Shown: piece by piece, positions 1 through 7,386 of the stretch
Position numbering within the stretch: the first letter of the stretch is position 1
Layout: each line of letters starts with the position of its first letter
Assembly (NCBI RefSeq): GCF_900091415.1
Contig: NZ_FMHU01000001.1
Location: 1,736,001-1,800,000 of the forward strand
Length of the DNA: 64,000 bases
From: Micromonospora inyonensis
GTDB lineage: Bacteria; Actinomycetota; Actinomycetes; Mycobacteriales; Micromonosporaceae
Reading direction: 5' to 3'
The notes under the pieces: generated by a model
Seen by the model: only the letters and a program-made list of their open reading frames with translations
Database searches by the model: none
What the model was told of the DNA's origin: nothing
Position numbers and translations under genes: made by a program

Positions 1-2
1 CG

Positions 3-179
3 CTGCTCGGTTGGTACGGCTGGACCGCGCCGGTGCTCGGGTTGATGCTGACCTTTCTGCTCTCCGCTCTGGTCGGCGGGATCCTGCTGGCCGCCCGGCG
101 GGTCCGCTGGACCAGCCACCTCCCGTTCGGGCCGTTCCTGATTCTCGGCACCGCCCTCGCCCTGGGGCTGCTCGGCTGA
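3..179 (+). CDS. Prepilin peptidase (A24 family), C-terminal end only
   Basis: The window opens inside this gene, and 58 codons are visible before the TGA at 177-179. The peptide is a hydrophobic stretch, a short basic loop (AARRVRW) and a second hydrophobic stretch beginning HLPFGPFLILG. Type IV prepilin peptidases (membrane aspartyl proteases that cut pilin leader peptides) end in this way, with a 'PFGPFL' turn before the last membrane helix. The catalytic aspartates would lie outside the window, so the call rests on this C-terminal signature alone. Confidence 0.6.
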   Translation: MLGWYGWTAPVLGLMLTFLLSALVGGILLAARRVRWTSHLPFGPFLILGTALALGLLG

Positions 180-198
180 GCCGACAGGGCCGCTCCGT

Positions 199-834
199 CT
201 ACCGGGCCCCGGTGGGGGTGCGGGTCTCCGTCGGCGGGCCGGTGCGGCGGCGGTCCAGCAGGTGGGCGAGCGGACCGGTCAGCATCACCAGCAGCGCCGC
301 GCCGACCAGCCCGCCGAGCAGCACCCCGCCGACCACGTCGTGCGGGTAATGCACCCCGACGAAGGTGCGGGAGAACGCGGCCAGCAGGGCCAGCGGGACG
401 GCCAGCAGCCCCAGCCGGGGCCTGAGGAGGAGGATGGTCGCGGCCAGCGCCCCGGCGATCGTGGAGTGGTTGCTCGGGAAGGACCAGTCTCCTGCCGGTG
501 GGCAGTGCCCGGCCACGATGGTCAGGTCGGTCAGGGCCCGGCAGGGTCGTTCCTGGTCGACGAGGGTCTTGATCCATTCGCTGAGGCCGTAGGCGAGAAC
601 CACCGGCGCCGGGGCGACCAGCGCCGCCGCGCGGTCGCGGGACGTCCCGCCGAACCGCCGCCCGGCTGCCAGCAGGAACAGCAGGCCCAACAGGACGACC
701 GAGCCCTCGGTGAAGTGCGCGGCGAACCACTGCACCGGTTCCGGCGTGCGGTCGGCGAACTCGACGATGTCCCGGTACCACTCCGTGCTGAACCGGGGCA
801 CGTCCCCCGGGGTGTCGACCAACTGTGACGTCAT
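199..834 (-). CDS. PAP2-family membrane phosphatase
   Basis: Integral membrane phosphatase of the PAP2 superfamily, probably acting on lipid phosphates such as undecaprenyl pyrophosphate. All three signature motifs are present in order: KTLVDQERP (K-x6-RP), PSNHS (normally PSGH, here Asn for Gly) and SRTFVGVHYPHD (SR-x5-H-x3-D). Hydrophobic segments surround them. The start is set at the ATG of MTSQLVD at 834; a GGAGGAGG sequence lies 12 bases upstream, so the TTG just before it is an equally possible start. Length (211 aa) is normal. It converges with the upstream prepilin peptidase gene. Substrate is not determined. Confidence 0.85.
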   Translation of the reverse strand: MTSQLVDTPGDVPRFSTEWYRDIVEFADRTPEPVQWFAAHFTEGSVVLLGLLFLLAAGRRFGGTSRDRAAALVAPAPVVLAYGLSEWIKTLVDQERPCRALTDLTIVAGHCPPAGDWSFPSNHSTIAGALAATILLLRPRLGLLAVPLALLAAFSRTFVGVHYPHDVVGGVLLGGLVGAALLVMLTGPLAHLLDRRRTGPPTETRTPTGAR

Positions 835-1360
835 CAACTGCTCATACCTCCTCCAGTCCCCTCGGACGGTAGAAATGGGCGGAGTCCGGCACAGTGTGCG
901 AAGGTGGGAACCCATCCCTGACTTCCGTCTCAGCTTCCCCTGCCCCTTGCGGGGCCGCCGTGGGGCGGGAAAATGGTGCCGCTCGTCCGGGTCGAGGTCG
1001 AACCGTCACTGATGCCTGAAGCTCGTGTCTCAGCTTGACCCTGGCAGCCGCGTACTTCGGGAGTCGTGGATTGTTGCCGTAAGAGCACGAGTACCAGATT
1101 CTTTGCCTCCCGCAGCTGCCGGCTCGGACGGCTATGTGATGTCGCGAGGGGAAGGAGACGGCAGGCCGTGGATGTGCTGCATGATCGTTGTGCCGGGTTG
1201 GACATCAGCAAGCGGGACGTGAAGGCGTGCCTGCGGACCCCGGGAACACGGCGTAACCAGCGGCGAAGCGAGGTACGTACGTTCGCCACGACCACCAACG
1301 ACCTGCTAGCGCTGCGGGACTGGCTGGTCGCCGAGCAGGTCAGCCTGGTCGTCATGGAAG

Positions 1361-1384
1361 ACATCCCAGGAGCTTGAATGTCAA
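1361..1384 (-). promoter_or_regulatory. -35 half of a junction promoter formed on IS circularisation
   Basis: The minus strand at 1384-1379 reads TTGACA, overlapping the transposase stop codon. Seventeen bases follow (1378-1362). If the element's ends are joined through its CT core, base 1361, the core and 2860-2858 give TCTAAT. That is a near-consensus TTGACA-17-TCTAAT promoter that does not exist in the integrated form. Circle-junction promoters driving the guide RNA and recombinase are known for IS110 relatives. Confidence 0.7.
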
Positions 1385-2625
1385 GCAGCAGCCTCGTTGA
1401 GGTGATGCGACCAGGCGGTTGCCTCGTCGTACGGGGTGCCGGTTTTGAGGCATCCGTGCAGGATGCCGACGAGTCGGTTGGCGAGCTGGCGCAGCGCGGC
1501 GTTGTAGCTGGCGCCGCGGGCGCGTTGCCGGTCGTAGTAGGCGCGGGCGCCCGGGGAGGCCTTCAACGCGGAGAACGCCTGGGTCATCAGCGCGTCGATG
1601 AGCCGGTCGTTGTGCACGAACCGGGCCGCGACGGTCCTCTTCTTCCCGGACGCGCGGGTGATCGGGCTGGTCGCGGCGTAGTTCTTGCGGGCCTTCGCCG
1701 AGACGTAGCGGGCGTGGTCGTCACCGAACTCAGCGAGCACCCGGGCACCGAGAACCGTGCCCAGTCCGGGCTGGGACAGGATGATCTCAGCGTCCGGGTG
1801 CCGGCCAAAATGGGCCTCCACCTGCCCCTGCAGGACCTTGACCTGCTCGTTGAGGGTGGACAGCAGCGCGATCAGCGCGCGGACCGAGGCCGCGTAGGCG
1901 GCGGTGACCACGGCGGGCTGGCCGAGGTGCTCGGCGCGCAGCGTGGTCTGGATCGCGGCCGCCTTGGCCGGAATGTCACGCCGGCGGGCCCGTTTGAGGG
2001 CCGCGCTGATCTGCGCCAGGCTCAACCGGGCGGCGCTGGCCGGGTCCGGCGCCTTCGCCAGGAGTTCCAGGGTGTCGGCGGCGTCGAGGTCCTCGAACGC
2101 GGCGAGGGCGGCCGGGAAGTACTCCCGCAGCGCATGCCGCAGCCGCTGGCCGGCGCGGGTACGTTCCCAGATCAGCGTCTTGTGCATCCGCGAGACGACC
2201 TTGACCGCCTCCGCATCAGCGCTGTCACCGGCCATCGGGCGCAGTTGGTGCGAGTCGGTACGCACCATGTCCGCCAGCATGTGCGCGTCCGCCGCGTCGC
2301 TCTTGGCCCCGGACACCGCCAGGCGCTCCCGGTAACGGGCCGCCTGCAACGGATTCACCGGATACACCGTGTATCCGGCGGCGACCAGCGCTTGTACCCA
2401 CGGACCCCGATCGGTTTCGATACCGATCCTCACCCGCCCGGACACGTCCTCGGCATCGATGTCGTCACCGAGCGCCTGACCGATCATCGCGTGCAGCCTC
2501 GTCATGCCCGCCATGCCTTCCGGCAGTCGGGCCTTGGCCAGCCGGCGACCGGACGCGTCCATCACCTCGACGTCGTGGTGGTCCTCCGCCCAGTCATCTC
2601 CCACGAACAGCAACACGTCTCCCAC
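1381..2625 (-). CDS. IS110-family DEDD transposase / bridge-RNA-guided recombinase
   Basis: Complete 414-aa recombinase. The N-terminal RuvC-like DEDD domain shows Asp in FVGDDWAEDHHDV, Glu in RIGIETDRGPWV and the Asp pair in GAKSDAADAHMLA. The central part is helical. The C-terminal Transposase_20 domain includes LSQPGLGTVLGARVLAEFGD and the TSPITRASGKKRTV segment that carries the catalytic serine in this family. Length is typical. Known IS110 enzymes excise as a circle and insert at a site chosen by an RNA made from the element's non-coding end. All catalytic positions are present, so it is probably active. Confidence 0.92.
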   Translation of the reverse strand: MGDVLLFVGDDWAEDHHDVEVMDASGRRLAKARLPEGMAGMTRLHAMIGQALGDDIDAEDVSGRVRIGIETDRGPWVQALVAAGYTVYPVNPLQAARYRERLAVSGAKSDAADAHMLADMVRTDSHQLRPMAGDSADAEAVKVVSRMHKTLIWERTRAGQRLRHALREYFPAALAAFEDLDAADTLELLAKAPDPASAARLSLAQISAALKRARRRDIPAKAAAIQTTLRAEHLGQPAVVTAAYAASVRALIALLSTLNEQVKVLQGQVEAHFGRHPDAEIILSQPGLGTVLGARVLAEFGDDHARYVSAKARKNYAATSPITRASGKKRTVAARFVHNDRLIDALMTQAFSALKASPGARAYYDRQRARGASYNAALRQLANRLVGILHGCLKTGTPYDEATAWSHHLNEAAA

Positions 2626-2639
2626 CTTCCGAGCCGATC

Positions 2640-2851
2640 ACCTTCGGTAGCCAGGAGGAGAACCATCAGCGACCTAATGAAGCAGTGCTCACGCCGCGAC
2701 CGGGCGGGCACGACATCCCATCAGCGATCAACTCTCCACACCGACCGACAGCGGCACGCTCTTTCATCAGGACTCCACGTCCAGGCACCACGAGTGCTCG
2801 CCTGCCGGCGGCTACCTACCCACCAGGAGTTTGCCGGATGGCTCACTCCCA
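2640..2851 (-). ncRNA. Predicted IS110 bridge RNA with target and donor guides
   Basis: Non-coding left end of the inner element, upstream of its transposase. Read 5' to 3' on the minus strand it contains, in the published bridge-RNA order, four segments. (1) 2789-2783 reads GGTGCCT, identical to the left half of the target including the CT core. (2) 2769-2761 can pair with the right half of the target at 7 of 9 positions. (3) 2720-2712 reads TGGGATGTC, identical to the end of the element before the core. (4) 2680-2674 reads TCATTAG, complementary to the start of the element including the core. The exact RNA ends are inferred. Confidence 0.75.
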
Positions 2852-4080
2852 GAACTCATTAGGCACCGGCGACTACTGGCGGGCCCCGTACTACCTGCTC
2901 GAAGACGCCCTGAACGTGGAGTTGGTCAACGCTCGGCAGGTCAAGGCGATGCCCGGACGCAAGACCGATGTGGCCGATGCGGTGTGGCTGGCACAACTGG
3001 CCGAGTGCGGGTTGCTACGGGCCAGCTTCGTGCCGCCCGAGCCGATCCGCCAGCTTCGCGATCTGACGCGGTACCGCACGGTACTGACCGAAGAGCGTAC
3101 CCGGGAGGCCCAGCGGCTGGAGAAGGAGTTGGAGGACGCCGGGATCAAGCTGTCCAGCTTCGCCACCGACATCCTCGGTATCTCCGGGCGCGCCATGTTG
3201 GAAGCGCTCATCCGTGGAGAGCGCGACGCGCAGGTATTGGCGGAGATGGCGCGAGGCCGGATGCGGTCCAAGATTCCTGACCTGGCCCAGGCGATGATCG
3301 GCCGCTTCGGTGATCACCACGCGTTCCTGTGCCGGATGCATCTGGACCGCATCGATGCCATCAGCCGGGACATCGCCACGTTGAGCACCCGGATCGAGCG
3401 GGTGATGGCACCCTTTCGTGACCAGCTGACCCGGTTGGATGGCATTCCCGGGATCAGCCTCCGGGTCGCTGAGGTGATCATCGCGGAGACCGGTGGGGAC
3501 ATGTCCCGGTTCCCCACCGCCGGGCATCTGGCCTCCTGGGCCGGGGTGTCGCCCGGTAACCACGAATCCGGCGGCAAACGCAAGTCCGGCAAGACCACCA
3601 AAGGCAACCGGTGGCTGCGCGACGCCCTCGGCACCGCCGCGATGGCCGCGGCCCGTTCCAAGAACACCTACCTCGGCGCCCAGTACACCCGCCTCGTACG
3701 CCGACTCGGCAGCAAACCCAAGGCCCTGGTCGCCTTGGAACACTCCATCCTGACCTCCGTATGGCACATGCTCACCGACGGAACCGGCTACCAGGACCTC
3801 GGCGCCGACCACTTCCTACGCCGCGACCCCGAACGCGAACGCCGCCGCGCGATCGCCGCACTGAACAAGCTCGGCTACACCGTCACCCTCAACCCGATCG
3901 AACCCACCACGAAAGCCGCGTGAACAGGTAAGACGATCAGTCACGGTCGTTATTTTCGTACCAGCCACCGCACAGACGGAGGTGCTGGAATGGGTGACAA
4001 GACCGCCGACGGGCCGCACCTCCCGGCGCCCGCCGGAGCCGCCGACGCCCCCGGCCCGCCGATCGGCGCACCGAACCCGG

Positions 4081-5115
4081 TCAGGCGTACGGGCTGGTCG
4101 CGTAGGCGGCTCGCAGGGCGGCGAGCCCAGTGTCCTTCGGGATCAGCGTGCCCCAGCCCGAGTTGAAATAGTTCGTCCGCGCGATCCGGGGACCGCCCTC
4201 CCGGTTGAGGCGCCGGATCGCGTCCGGCACGGTGGCGATCCACGTCGCCTGGTCGGGGAACTCCGCCTGCCGGACGCCCCACTCGGCGATCAGCACCGGC
4301 CGGGAGAGCGCCACCGGCCCCAGGTCGGCGACCGCCCAGTCCTTCGTCCGGCGGAACCGGGCCAGCGCGGTGTGCGCCGGATCGGTGGCGTAGACGTTCC
4401 ACTGGAGGAAGTCCAGCCGGGCCATCAGCGACTCCGGGTGGGTCCGTCGGAATCCGGACCGGTCGAAGCCGCCGACGCCGACCGAGAAGGTGGTGCCGGC
4501 GGGGAGCGACCGCGCGCGGAACCAGTCGACGACGTAGGACGTCGCGGCCACCGCGCGGGCGTCCGACTCGGCCCAGCTGTACGCCGTACCGGCCTCGGTG
4601 GTGCCGAACTCGTGGTCGGTGTCCAGCTCCGAGGCGACCTGGACGTTCACCGGGAAACCCATGGTCCGGTACTGGGACAGTGCCCGGGCGAGGAGCCCGT
4701 CGCAGTGCCCGGCGAGCACCTGGCTGTACCCGTACGCCCTCGGCCAGGTCGTGCCGGGGCGCTGCTGGATCGTCATCGACGGGGCCGGGACGGTGTAGGT
4801 CACCCCGTCGACCGTGAACGTCTGCGTACCTGTGTTGGCGTTGCCGTAGTGCTTCAGCTCCAGCACCATGTTGACCCGCACGCCGGCACGGCCGAGGGTG
4901 AGCAACCAGTCCTTCTGCCAGCCGGGAAAGACGTGCCCGTCGGCGAGGCTGCGGTACTGGGTCAGCGACCGGAAACGTCCGCCGACCAGGTCGGCCGTCG
5001 GGTCGGCGTTGCCGCCCAGGTAGTAGCCGCCCAGCACGGTGGCGACCCGGTAGTCCGCGGTGGTGGTCGCCGCCTGGCCGGCGGCGTCGCGGACCCGCAC
5101 GGTGATCCGGGGCAT
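4081..5115 (-). CDS. Glycoside-hydrolase-like (TIM-barrel type) protein
   Basis: A 344-aa protein starting MPRITVRVRDAAGQ. The first 20 or so residues read like the end of an Ig-like strand domain; the rest resembles TIM-barrel glycosidases, with VLGGYYLGGNADP, LELKHYGNANTG, ASELDTDHEF, LDFLQWNVYA and a late RPVLIAEWGV segment that would place a nucleophile Glu. No signal peptide is seen. Its ATG overlaps the stop of the upstream small gene (ATGA), so translation is probably coupled. Proteins of this look occur in phage tail regions and in actinomycete genomes; substrate and family are not assigned. Confidence 0.5.
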   Translation of the reverse strand: MPRITVRVRDAAGQAATTTADYRVATVLGGYYLGGNADPTADLVGGRFRSLTQYRSLADGHVFPGWQKDWLLTLGRAGVRVNMVLELKHYGNANTGTQTFTVDGVTYTVPAPSMTIQQRPGTTWPRAYGYSQVLAGHCDGLLARALSQYRTMGFPVNVQVASELDTDHEFGTTEAGTAYSWAESDARAVAATSYVVDWFRARSLPAGTTFSVGVGGFDRSGFRRTHPESLMARLDFLQWNVYATDPAHTALARFRRTKDWAVADLGPVALSRPVLIAEWGVRQAEFPDQATWIATVPDAIRRLNREGGPRIARTNYFNSGWGTLIPKDTGLAALRAAYATSPYA

Positions 5116-5384
5116 CAGGCCACCGCCCGGAACACGACGACCGCGCCGGTGTCCGACACCCGGGTCCAGGAGCGTCCCGAGTCGTCGTGCACCGTCACGG
5201 TGAGGGGATCGACGACGATCGGGACGATCACCGGGGTGCTGTGGTTGCCCCGGGCGTCGGTGACGGTGATCGTGACGGTCAGTGGTTGGGTGTCGGTGTC
5301 GGCGTACGCGACGGTCAGGAGCATCTGGTCCCCCGGCGCGTACGTCGCCGCGTCCAGCGACGCGGTCACGGTCGGCACGGCCAT
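5115..5384 (-). CDS. Small Ig-like beta-sandwich protein, unknown function
   Basis: An 89-aa protein with no recognisable enzyme motif. Its make-up (ASLDAATYAPGDQMLLTV, PLTVTITVTDARGNHS) is that of an Ig-like or Big-type beta-sandwich, similar to modules on phage tail or surface proteins. An AGAGGA sequence lies upstream of the ATG at 5384. Its stop overlaps the start of the glycosidase-like gene, whose first residues also look like part of such a module. The pair probably makes one assembly. Role unknown. Confidence 0.5.
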   Translation of the reverse strand: MAVPTVTASLDAATYAPGDQMLLTVAYADTDTQPLTVTITVTDARGNHSTPVIVPIVVDPLTVTVHDDSGRSWTRVSDTGAVVVFRAVA

Positions 5385-5498
5385 GGCGGGTCCTCTTTTC
5401 CGGCTCGAACCCTTTTCCGATCCAACGGCGGACGTCGCTTTCCGGAATCGACTGTCGTCAGTCGTGTTCCTGGTTGCGCCGGATGCCCTGGAGAGGGA

Positions 5499-6485
5499 TT
5501 ATCCGGACGTTTGCCAGGTGGCGGCGGCGCGGCGCAGCCGGTCGTTGATCGCCCGGCCGACGCCGGTGTCGGGCACCCGCTCGGCGACGATCTCGGTCAC
5601 CCCGGTCGCGTCGAGCCGGTGCAGGGCGTCGAAGAGCCGGGCCGCTGCCCCGGTCAGGTCACCGTCGGGAGAGAGCACCTCCACCGCCCCGTACGCCCCC
5701 TCGGGAGCCTCGCGCAGGGCGAGGTACCCGCGCGTGCCGTCATCGGGTCGGGCCGGGACCGGTGCGGTGACCACCCGCAGCGGGGTCCGGGGGGCGTAGT
5801 GCGCGGCCAGGGTGCCGGGCGCGACCGGCTGGCCGGAGCTGCCCGGCCGTACGCTGACCGGGCCGACCGCCTCGACCAGCGCCTCCACCGGCAGCGAGCC
5901 GAGCCGCAGCACGACCGGCTGGCCATCGCGCGCGTCCACGATCGTGGACTCGATGCCGCACCGGGTCGGCCCACCGTCGACGATCAGGTCGACCGCGTCA
6001 CCCAGCCCGGCCACCACGTGCTCGGCCCGGGTGGGACTGAGCATGCCGAACCGGTTCGCGCTCGGCGCGGCCACCGGCACCCCGGCCTGCCGGATCAGCT
6101 CCCGGGCGACCGCATGGTCCGGCACCCGGACGGCCATCGTGTCCAGCCCGGAGGTGACGATCGGCGGGACGGTCGGCGGGCGGTCCACGATCAGGGTCAG
6201 CGGCCCCGGCCAGAACCGCTCGGCCAGTGCGGCCACGGTGGGCGGCAGCGCGCCGACCAGCGCGGTCAGATCGGCGACGTCGGCGAGGTGGGTGATCAGC
6301 GGATCGAAGCTGGGCCGCGCCTTCGCCTCGAAGATCCGGGCCGCCGCGCGTGCGTCGAGCGCGTTCGCGCCCAGGCCGTACACGGTCTCGGTGGGGAAGG
6401 CGACCAGCCCGCCGGACCGCAGGACGGCGGCGGCCTCGGCCACCCCGATGGCCGCCGGCAGCACCGGCGCGGACTTCGCGCTCAT
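5499..6485 (-). CDS. tsaC: L-threonylcarbamoyladenylate synthase (Sua5/YrdC type)
   Basis: Makes threonylcarbamoyl-AMP from threonine, bicarbonate and ATP, the first step of t6A37 modification of ANN-decoding tRNAs. The YrdC domain fills the first 200 or so residues: GGLVAFPTETVYGLGANAL, KARPSFDPLITHL, ERFWPGPLTLIVDR, VAAPSANRFGMLSPT, and DGGPTRCGIESTIVD. A C-terminal Sua5 domain follows (VAPGTLAAHYAPRTPLRVV), so this is the long Sua5 form, 328 aa. The gene stands alone. Housekeeping function; confident call. Confidence 0.93.
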   Translation of the reverse strand: MSAKSAPVLPAAIGVAEAAAVLRSGGLVAFPTETVYGLGANALDARAAARIFEAKARPSFDPLITHLADVADLTALVGALPPTVAALAERFWPGPLTLIVDRPPTVPPIVTSGLDTMAVRVPDHAVARELIRQAGVPVAAPSANRFGMLSPTRAEHVVAGLGDAVDLIVDGGPTRCGIESTIVDARDGQPVVLRLGSLPVEALVEAVGPVSVRPGSSGQPVAPGTLAAHYAPRTPLRVVTAPVPARPDDGTRGYLALREAPEGAYGAVEVLSPDGDLTGAAARLFDALHRLDATGVTEIVAERVPDTGVGRAINDRLRRAAATWQTSG

Positions 6486-6597
6486 GCCCCGACGCTAACG
6501 TCCCGGGTTCGCCGGGGCGCACGGGGGCGGTCGCGTGGGCGACGGCCGCCCTACCCGGAGATGGGCTCACGTGTCAGCCGACGGCGGCTTCCGGGAA

Positions 6598-6951
6598 CTA
6601 CAGGTGCTTGCGCATCCGGATGGAGGTGGTCTCGAAGCCCATCTGCTCGTACAGCCGCCGGGCGGCGAGGTTGAACCCGAAGACGCTCAGGCCGATGGAG
6701 ACGACTCCCCGTTCCCGGCACCACTCCTCGGCGGCCCCGATGATCGCCCGGCCGTGTCCCCGCCGGCGTACGTCCGGGCGCACCTCGAAGTCGTACACGA
6801 AGGCGTGCGGGCCGTCCGACTTCGGCTCGACGTGCAGCCACAACATGCCGACGTCGGCATCGCCGTCGTAGGCGGTCCAGACCTGGTGGCCCGGTGTGTC
6901 CAGGCCGTCGGGCAGCAGCCGCTCGTGGTCCCGGCGTGACTTCCAGGAGCG
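6598..6951 (-). pseudogene. GNAT acetyltransferase, N-terminally truncated remnant
   Basis: About 117 codons encode the conserved C-terminal two-thirds of a GNAT fold: RLLPDGLDTPGHQVWTAYDG, YDFEVRPDVRRRGHGRAI (the acetyl-CoA pyrophosphate loop R-R-R-G-H-G), then LSVFGFNLAARRLYEQMGF. Upstream of about 6951 the frame stays open but the residues become Arg/Ser/Pro-rich and unlike the family, and no credible start or ribosome site is seen. The first 40-50 residues of a normal relative are missing. It abuts, head to head, another 5'-truncated gene, so a deletion or rearrangement probably removed both starts. Confidence 0.65.
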
Positions 6952-7141
6952 CTGGCACCGCACCGGGAAACTCGGCGAGGACGTGGACGTGCTGCGCGCG
7001 TGCCTGTTCTTCGAGGCGCGGGCGTACCGGCACGGCGGGGGCTTCGGGCGTTTCGAACGCCAGGACTTCGTCCTCGCCCTGGTGGCGCGCATCCGGGCGT
7101 TGTCCGGTGGACACGTGCCGGTCAGGGGAACGGTCGCCTGA
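6929..7141 (+). pseudogene. 5'-truncated small conserved actinobacterial protein, unknown function
   Basis: The frame encodes RWHRTGKLGEDVDVLRACL, then FFEARAYRHGGG and ERQDFVLALVARIRALSGG before a TGA. This is a smooth helical protein tail resembling the C-terminal part of small actinobacterial proteins of unknown function. The upstream codons run antisense through the GNAT remnant and no start or ribosome site precedes the sensible part. Read as the surviving 3' end of a gene whose start was lost in the same event that truncated the neighbouring GNAT gene. Confidence 0.4.
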
Positions 7142-7386
7142 CTCCGCGACGTCCGTCTCGTCAAGGGTCGATGGCGAGGTTCCGGGGTTCTCCCGCCCCA
7201 GGCTGGCCCGGCATCCGCTCGGACGGTCGGGACGACGCCGAACCCGGCGGCGGGTGACCCCCCGACACACCGGGGTCTTTGGTCCCGGACCGGATGCCCT
7301 GCGCCCCTACCCGGTGCGGCCCGGGCCGGACGAGGCTGGTGGTGGAAGCGGAGGCCGTTGGCACCACTGGTCCGGAGGTACAGATC

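Larger units (their letters stand above)
1361..2862 (-). mobile_element. Complete IS110-family insertion sequence inside another IS110 transposase gene
   Basis: A 1502-bp element read from 2862 down to 1361. Both boundaries carry the dinucleotide AG on the plus strand (1359-1360 and 2861-2862), which is CT in the element's own direction. Removing 1361-2862 leaves one AG and restores the host reading frame exactly. In its own orientation it has a 237-base non-coding left end (2626-2862), the transposase gene, and a 20-base right end (1361-1380). This is the IS110-group layout with the guide RNA upstream of the recombinase. No terminal inverted repeats are visible, as expected for the group. 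Confidence 0.92.
1168..3923 (+). pseudogene. IS110-family transposase gene split by another IS110 element
   Basis: The 5' part is 1168-1360 (GTG start, GGAAGGAG 10 bases upstream) and the 3' part is 2863-3923. Joining base 1360 to 2863 restores one frame of 417 codons, and the junction reads V-V-M-E-G-T-G-D-Y-W, the conserved second-acidic-residue motif of DEDD transposases. The first Asp lies in AGLDISKRD and the Asp pair in RKTDVADAVWLA; the C-terminal Transposase_20 domain (DGIPGISLRVAEVII, SWAGVSPGNHESGGK) is intact. The split falls directly after the catalytic Glu codon, so no full transposase is made. The ends of this outer element could not be defined. Confidence 0.9.

Noticed and set aside
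1378..2862. A 494-codon plus-strand open frame across the inner IS110 element
   Set aside because: It is the complement of the transposase gene, whose minus-strand frame has the DEDD and Transposase_20 motifs. The plus-strand peptide has none.
2685..2862. N-terminal extension of the downstream transposase part, giving an apparently complete 412-aa gene
   Set aside because: These codons belong to the non-coding left end of the inserted element; the true N-terminus is at 1168.
1168..3923. Ends and bridge RNA of the outer IS110 element
   Set aside because: Short matches such as GTACCAG (1091 and 3960) exist, but no set of guide matches plus core was consistent, so no ends are claimed.
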